From Solibacillus sp. FSL W7-1436 (GTDB taxonomy: Bacteria; Bacillota; Bacilli; Bacillales_A; Planococcaceae), in the NCBI RefSeq assembly GCF_038007305.1, contig NZ_JBBOWV010000001.1, positions 3,586,501 to 3,650,500 on the forward strand: 64,000 bases of DNA, given 5' to 3'. Of the stretch, positions 59,372-64,000 are shown in pieces. Made by a program: the position numbers and the translations under genes. The notes beneath the pieces were generated by a model that searched no databases, was not told the origin of the DNA, and worked only from the letters and a program-made list of their open reading frames with translations. Within the stretch, counting starts at the first letter, position 1, and each line of letters opens with the position of its first letter.

Positions 59372-60463
59372 TCATTTACCTTCATTTTTCTCATTAAATA
59401 ATGCATTAACCCCTTGTGTAACCGTTAGCTGTCCATGCAATATTTCTTCCTCAAGTGACCGGACCTGCTTTTTACGTTCAGGATTTTGATAGAACGAGTC
59501 GATTAAATGATCGGTAATCATCGTATGGAACCAGTCGCGCGTCTGTTCATGGCGACGTATCGTCCAATAATTCGTCTGTTTAATCGTCTGCTCAAACTCC
59601 ATCAGCATATCCCATACTTTGTCGAGCCCCGTTTTTTCAAGGGACGATACGGTCAGTGACGTACTGAGCCAGCCAGGAGTGGACGGCTGAAGGAAATGAA
59701 GAATCTGCTTGTATTCCTGCATTGTCCGGCGTGCAGGGCGTACATTGTCCCCGTCCGCTTTATGGACGATAATGCCGTCAGCAAGCTCCATAATGCCTTT
59801 CTTCATCCCTTGTAGCTCATCTCCGGCACCTGTTAAGACTAATAGCAGAAAGAAGTCGACCATGCCGCGTACATATGTTTCACTTTGACCGACACCGACT
59901 GTTTCAATCAAAATGACGTCATAGCCTGCCGCTTCGCATAACAGCATCGTTTCACGGGATTTTTTATGGACACCGCCCAATGTACCGGCACTCGGTGATG
60001 GACGGACAAAAGCATTTTCCTGGCGTACCAGTTCTTCCATCCGTGTTTTGTCCCCTAAAATACTGCCCCCTGAAAGTGATGAGCTCGGGTCGATTGCAAG
60101 AACCGCAACGCGCTTGCCCATTTTGCACAGCATCGTACCGAATGCTTCGATAAATGAACTTTTCCCGGCACCCGGTACACCGGTAATGCCAATTCGGATT
60201 GAATTGCCCGTATATGGCAATAACTCCTGCAGCAGCTTCTGTGCTTCTTCCTTATGGGCATTATTCGAGCTTTCAATGAGTGTTATCGCTTTTGCGAGCG
60301 AAGTACGGTTACCCGCACGTACTTCGCCTGCCAGCGTCTGTAGATCAAGTGTATCCTGCTTTTTTTTCCGGAACTTTTTCGGGTTTGAATAGCTCATACC
60401 ATCATGACCACCCTTCACACCATCCATGACAAATAAAGCGCTCTTCTCGTCTTGTGGCATCAC
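59372..60463 (-). CDS. meaB: methylmalonyl-CoA mutase-associated GTPase MeaB
   Basis: A 363-residue G3E-family GTPase: Walker A GITGVPGAGKSSFIEAFG, AIDPSSSLSGGSILGDKTRM (switch), IETVGVGQSE and HKADGD (NKxD variant). It protects and reactivates the B12-dependent mutase. It overlaps the mutase stop by one base with GTG 60463 (ATG 60460 close by); a later start at MSYSNPKK is possible. Cotranscribed with mutAB. Confidence 0.92.
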   Translation of the reverse strand: MMPQDEKSALFVMDGVKGGHDGMSYSNPKKFRKKKQDTLDLQTLAGEVRAGNRTSLAKAITLIESSNNAHKEEAQKLLQELLPYTGNSIRIGITGVPGAGKSSFIEAFGTMLCKMGKRVAVLAIDPSSSLSGGSILGDKTRMEELVRQENAFVRPSPSAGTLGGVHKKSRETMLLCEAAGYDVILIETVGVGQSETYVRGMVDFFLLLVLTGAGDELQGMKKGIMELADGIIVHKADGDNVRPARRTMQEYKQILHFLQPSTPGWLSTSLTVSSLEKTGLDKVWDMLMEFEQTIKQTNYWTIRRHEQTRDWFHTMITDHLIDSFYQNPERKKQVRSLEEEILHGQLTVTQGVNALFNEKNEGK

Positions 60464-62613
60464 TACTCTGCCACTTCCTCATAACCTAACTTTTTATAAA
60501 TTTCTTCAATAATACGGATTGCCGATACCGGAATTACAGTACCTGGTCCGAAGATCGCCGCTGCACCTGCTTTATACAGATAATCATAGTCCTGGGCCGG
60601 GATTACACCGCCGCAGATGACAATGATGTCCTCGCGACCTAATTTCTTCAATTCAGCTACAAGTTCAGGCACTAATGTTTTATGACCCGCCGCTAAAGAA
60701 GATACTCCGATACAGTGTACGTCGTTTTCATTTGCCATTTGCGCTGTTTCTTCCGGTGTCATGAACAATGGAGAAATATCGACATCAAAACCTAAGTCCG
60801 CATAGCCGGTTGCAACAACCTTCGCACCGCGGTCATGTCCGTCTTGTCCCATCTTCGCCACTAAAATACGTGGACGGCGACCTTCTGCTTCCAGGAAGTC
60901 TTCTGTCATTTGCTTCACTTCTGAAATCATTTCATCGTCCGAGAAGTTTGCAGAGTAGACACCTGAAATTGAACGGATTATCGCTTTATGACGGCCAGAT
61001 ACTGCTTCAATCGCATCCGAGATTTCACCAAGGGATGCACGTGCTCTTGCCGCATCCACCGCAACAGCCAATAAGTTTTCAGAGCCGTCTTCAGCCGCTT
61101 TTGTTAAACGTGCTAAATGTTTCTGTACTTCCGCTTCATCACGTGTTGCCTTCATTTTTTCAAGACGTGCAATTTGTGATTCGCGTACGATCGCATTGTC
61201 GATATCCAAAATGTCGATTGGATCTTCTTCAGCAAGACGGTATTTGTTTACGCCGACAATCGTTTCTGTTTTTGAATCGATTTTCGCCTGGCGTTTAGCC
61301 GCTGCTTCTTCAACTTTCATTTTTGGAAGTCCTGTCTCGATCGCTTTTGCCATTCCTCCAAGCGCTTCGATTTCTTCGATTAATGCCCATGCTTTTTCTG
61401 TCAGCTCTTCTGTCAGTTTTTCAACATAGTACGAGCCGCCCCATGGATCGATTACTTTTGTCATTCCTGTTTCTTCCTGCAGGAATAACTGTGTATTACG
61501 TGCAATACGAGCCGAGAAGTCTGTCGGTAAAGCAATGGCCTCATCCAGTGCGTTCGTATGAAGTGACTGTGTATGACCCATCGCTGCCGCGTTTGCTTCG
61601 ATCAATGTACGAGTTACGTTATTGAACGGATCTTGCTCTGTTAAACTCCAGCCTGAAGTTTGCGAGTGTGTACGCAGTGCAAGAGACTTCGAGTTTTTCG
61701 GATTGAATGTAGACATCATTTGTGCCCAAATACGGCGTGCTGCACGCATTTTCGCAACTTCCATGTAATAGTTCATGCCGATCGCCCAGAAGAACGATAA
61801 ACGCGGTGCAAATGCATCAATATCAATGCCCGCTTTTAAACCTGTACGTACATATTCAAGACCGTCTGCCAATGTATAGGCAAGCTCGATATCATTTGTC
61901 GCACCCGCTTCTTGAATATGGTAACCCGAAATGGAAATCGAGTTGAATTTCGGCATGAATTTCGCCGTATACTCAAAAATGTCTGCAATGATTTTCATCG
62001 ACATTGCCGGTGGGTAAATATATGTGTTACGTACCATGTATTCTTTTAAAATGTCGTTTTGGATCGTACCGGCCAATTTATCAGGCGATACCCCCTGCTC
62101 TTCTGCTGCAACGATGTAGAATGCAAGAATCGGTAAAACCGCGCCGTTCATCGTCATCGATACCGACATTTGATCAAGTGGAATGCCGTCGAACAGAATT
62201 TTCGCATCTTCAACCGAATCGATCGCAACGCCCGCTTTTCCGACATCCCCTGTTACGCGTGGGTGATCCGAGTCATAACCGCGGTGTGTTGCCAAGTCGA
62301 ATGCTACTGAAAGACCTTTTTGACCCATTGCCAAGTTACGACGGTAGAAAGCATTTGATTCTTCCGCAGTCGAGAAACCTGCATATTGACGCACTGTCCA
62401 TGGACGCGCTACATACATTGTCGGATATGGACCACGAGTATTTGGTGCAATACCAGCCACATCTTTTAAATGTTTTGCGTTCTGAATATCTTCTTTATTG
62501 TAGACAGAATTCACTTCGATGCCTTCATTTGTCACGTACGAGCCTGTAGAAGTAAGTTGCTCTTGTTTTAATACATCTTCAATGACAACCGTTGCGAAAT
62601 TTGCTTTACTCAT
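60463..62613 (-). CDS. mutB: methylmalonyl-CoA mutase large subunit
   Basis: A 716-residue B12-dependent mutase: TIM-barrel substrate domain ([40 protein letters not shown]) and C-terminal cobalamin domain with [20 protein letters not shown] (DxHxxG). It converts (2R)-methylmalonyl-CoA to succinyl-CoA. ATG 62613 follows GAAGGGGG and overlaps the small-subunit stop by 4 nt (ATGA). Confidence 0.93.
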   Translation of the reverse strand: MSKANFATVVIEDVLKQEQLTSTGSYVTNEGIEVNSVYNKEDIQNAKHLKDVAGIAPNTRGPYPTMYVARPWTVRQYAGFSTAEESNAFYRRNLAMGQKGLSVAFDLATHRGYDSDHPRVTGDVGKAGVAIDSVEDAKILFDGIPLDQMSVSMTMNGAVLPILAFYIVAAEEQGVSPDKLAGTIQNDILKEYMVRNTYIYPPAMSMKIIADIFEYTAKFMPKFNSISISGYHIQEAGATNDIELAYTLADGLEYVRTGLKAGIDIDAFAPRLSFFWAIGMNYYMEVAKMRAARRIWAQMMSTFNPKNSKSLALRTHSQTSGWSLTEQDPFNNVTRTLIEANAAAMGHTQSLHTNALDEAIALPTDFSARIARNTQLFLQEETGMTKVIDPWGGSYYVEKLTEELTEKAWALIEEIEALGGMAKAIETGLPKMKVEEAAAKRQAKIDSKTETIVGVNKYRLAEEDPIDILDIDNAIVRESQIARLEKMKATRDEAEVQKHLARLTKAAEDGSENLLAVAVDAARARASLGEISDAIEAVSGRHKAIIRSISGVYSANFSDDEMISEVKQMTEDFLEAEGRRPRILVAKMGQDGHDRGAKVVATGYADLGFDVDISPLFMTPEETAQMANENDVHCIGVSSLAAGHKTLVPELVAELKKLGREDIIVICGGVIPAQDYDYLYKAGAAAIFGPGTVIPVSAIRIIEEIYKKLGYEEVAE

Positions 62614-64000
62614 TGTTGTACCCCCTTCACGCTCATCACGACATCCGACAGCTTGCGGGCGATATTCTGACCTGCATAGATAAAGCCGTTCAAGCCGTTT
62701 GCAGTCCATGCCGCTTCATCTTCTTTATATTTACCTGCTGCATCCAATACAACCGATTGTTTTTTGTTTTCAAGTAATGCCGGCATAATCGCTTTTGTAT
62801 CTTCATCTGTTGCAGCTACGACTACATAGTCATAGTCGGCACTTGCCAGCCAAGTTGTTGCATCCTCAATTGTTTGGAATCCTGCTGTTTGATATGCTAC
62901 AACGCCTGCTGTTGCGAAGAATCCTTGTACAAAATCTGCTCGCGGCTTGTAGTTTTTCAGTTCGCCGAATGTTAAAATCGCTGTCTTGATTCCAGTTTGT
63001 GCATAAGTAGCACGCAAGTTTTCAAATGGAACGGCAAGACGTTTCACATCTGCAAACTGAGCATTTTCAGTTGTTGCTACTGTATCTTGCGGATTTGCAT
63101 AAATATTTGTACCGATCAGTGAATGCTTGCGTGTTTCCACTTGTTTCATGCGCGCCTGATATACTTCCTCAATTTGTGCACTGATACCGTATGCTTCCAG
63201 TCCGCCGGCAATTTCGATTTCCAAAAACAGTGCCCATGCTTCTTTAACATAGTCTGCTGTTAATGATTCGATAAAGTACGAACCGCCTGATGGATCGATG
63301 ACATTTGTTACATGCGACTCTTCTTTCGTAACAAGGGAAACATTACGAGCAATTCGGACCGACTGCCCCGAAACACCTGTCAATGCATCATGCGGATGTA
63401 CTGTAATAACATCTGCACCGCCGATTGCTGCCGAGAACGCTTCATTGCCTGCACGTAATAAGTTTACATACACATCATATTTCGAGAAGCTGCGCACCGA
63501 AGTTTCCACTACGACCGGTACAGCACTTGCTTCATTGCCGAATGCTGAAGCAAACGCTTTCCATATTACTTTGAAGGCACGAAGTTTTGCGACTTCTGCA
63601 AAGAATTGTGTATCGACAGCGAACTGTACGAAAAACTTCTGTTCAAATGCTTTAAAATCTTCTACCGTATTGGCAAGCTTAGCTGCTTGTGCAAGCGCAA
63701 TCGCAAGCTCTTGTACCGCATTTGCGCCGTCATTATGGAACGGAATCGTATTTGCACCAAACGTGCGGACGTTTGGATAGTCAGCCAATACTACTGTTTC
63801 AGGTGAAACAATATAGCCTACAACGTCATTGCGTTTAGCCTCGTCAATATAGTTGAATACATCCAGCACTGCATCTTCAGCAGAAGCGACAGTAAATTTA
63901 AATGAATTTTCCGATAAATAAGAAGCGAGTTTTTCGCTGTCCTGTTCAGACCAGTCAAATGCAACCGGGCTGTTGATCGTAATCATTTCATTGCCGCGTG
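62610..64000 (-). CDS. mutA: methylmalonyl-CoA mutase small subunit (5' part beyond the window)
   Basis: A partial ORF: the frame is open to the right edge (reading RGNEM just before [12 protein letters not shown]), so the N-terminal ~150 residues lie outside the window. Visible parts include [20 protein letters not shown] and [20 protein letters not shown]. The small subunit lacks the cobalamin DxHxxG motif, as expected, and pairs with the large subunit encoded downstream. Confidence 0.9.
   Translation of the reverse strand, partial: RGNEMITINSPVAFDWSEQDSEKLASYLSENSFKFTVASAEDAVLDVFNYIDEAKRNDVVGYIVSPETVVLADYPNVRTFGANTIPFHNDGANAVQELAIALAQAAKLANTVEDFKAFEQKFFVQFAVDTQFFAEVAKLRAFKVIWKAFASAFGNEASAVPVVVETSVRSFSKYDVYVNLLRAGNEAFSAAIGGADVITVHPHDALTGVSGQSVRIARNVSLVTKEESHVTNVIDPSGGSYFIESLTADYVKEAWALFLEIEIAGGLEAYGISAQIEEVYQARMKQVETRKHSLIGTNIYANPQDTVATTENAQFADVKRLAVPFENLRATYAQTGIKTAILTFGELKNYKPRADFVQGFFATAGVVAYQTAGFQTIEDATTWLASADYDYVVVAATDEDTKAIMPALLENKKQSVVLDAAGKYKEDEAAWTANGLNGFIYAGQNIARKLSDVVMSVKGVQQ

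Noticed and set aside
1-64000. CRISPR arrays, tRNA or rRNA genes
   Set aside because: No regularly spaced identical repeats of 24-36 bp and no tRNA or rRNA-like sequence was seen on either strand.

Overview
The window is a chromosomal stretch of a low-to-mid GC (about 40% by eye) Gram-positive spore-former of the Bacillales. Strong AGGAGG ribosome-binding sites, lipobox lipoproteins, an SLH-domain surface protein, sigma-B type promoters, BrxB, Prli42 and a yqjA/yqjC/yqjD/yqjE-like neighbourhood all fit. The overall flavour (propionate/methylmalonyl genes, DUF421, LytTR/DUF3021, IS66) suggests Planococcaceae such as Solibacillus or Lysinibacillus; the genus is an inference.

Layout. 1-6 kb: an S-layer-type protein, a small membrane protein, an AraC regulator, then a damaged locus where a 5'-truncated amidase and a 5'-truncated AraC-type gene face away from one junction near 5.02 kb. 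6-8.6 kb: a LytTR/DUF3021/ABC-transporter operon whose LytTR gene is frameshifted near its start. 8.9-11.8 kb: two genes (SDR oxidoreductase, pyruvate oxidase) behind recognisable sigma-B promoters. 12.5-15.4 kb: a PAP2 phosphatase gene split by an IS66-family element with perfect 8-bp target duplications. 15.5-21 kb: DUF421, acetyltransferases, a lipoprotein, a helically phased TTAGAA repeat, a RibD/DHFR-like protein and alkaline phosphatase.

21-25.6 kb: an eight-gene persulfide-handling operon (cstR, DsrE-like, two rhodaneses, TusA-rhodanese, rhodanese-MBL, TusA, TauE). Two tandem promoters carry CstR-type operators in their spacers, and three more operator copies lie inside the operon. 25.6-32.7 kb: cupin, quinone oxidoreductase, a MetNIQ-like transporter with a short MetN, and an orphan phage-type replication module (RepO-like plus DnaB-like). 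The leader of that module is duplicated 3.9 kb away at an identical 154-nt geometry.

32.7-45.6 kb: a sigma-54 catabolic locus. One five-gene operon (aminotransferase, alanine dehydrogenase, aldehyde dehydrogenase, HyuA, HyuB) and an amino-acid permease each follow a -24/-12 promoter. The enhancer-binding activator and rpoN itself are part of the locus. The enzyme set matches ATP-dependent lactam opening followed by pyruvate-dependent transamination, oxidation to a diacid, and alanine-to-pyruvate recycling; the substrate is inferred.

45.8-64 kb: an M23 peptidase remnant, an ECF sigma/anti-sigma pair, DedA, CheW-like and M20 peptidase genes, an ATPase/coiled-coil pair next to a GC-rich intergenic repeat, AIM24, YflT-like and TPR genes. 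The end is the methylmalonyl-CoA block: carboxyltransferase, epimerase, Prli42 miniprotein, YqjA-like exporter, BrxB, MeaB and both mutase subunits, the small one running off the right edge.
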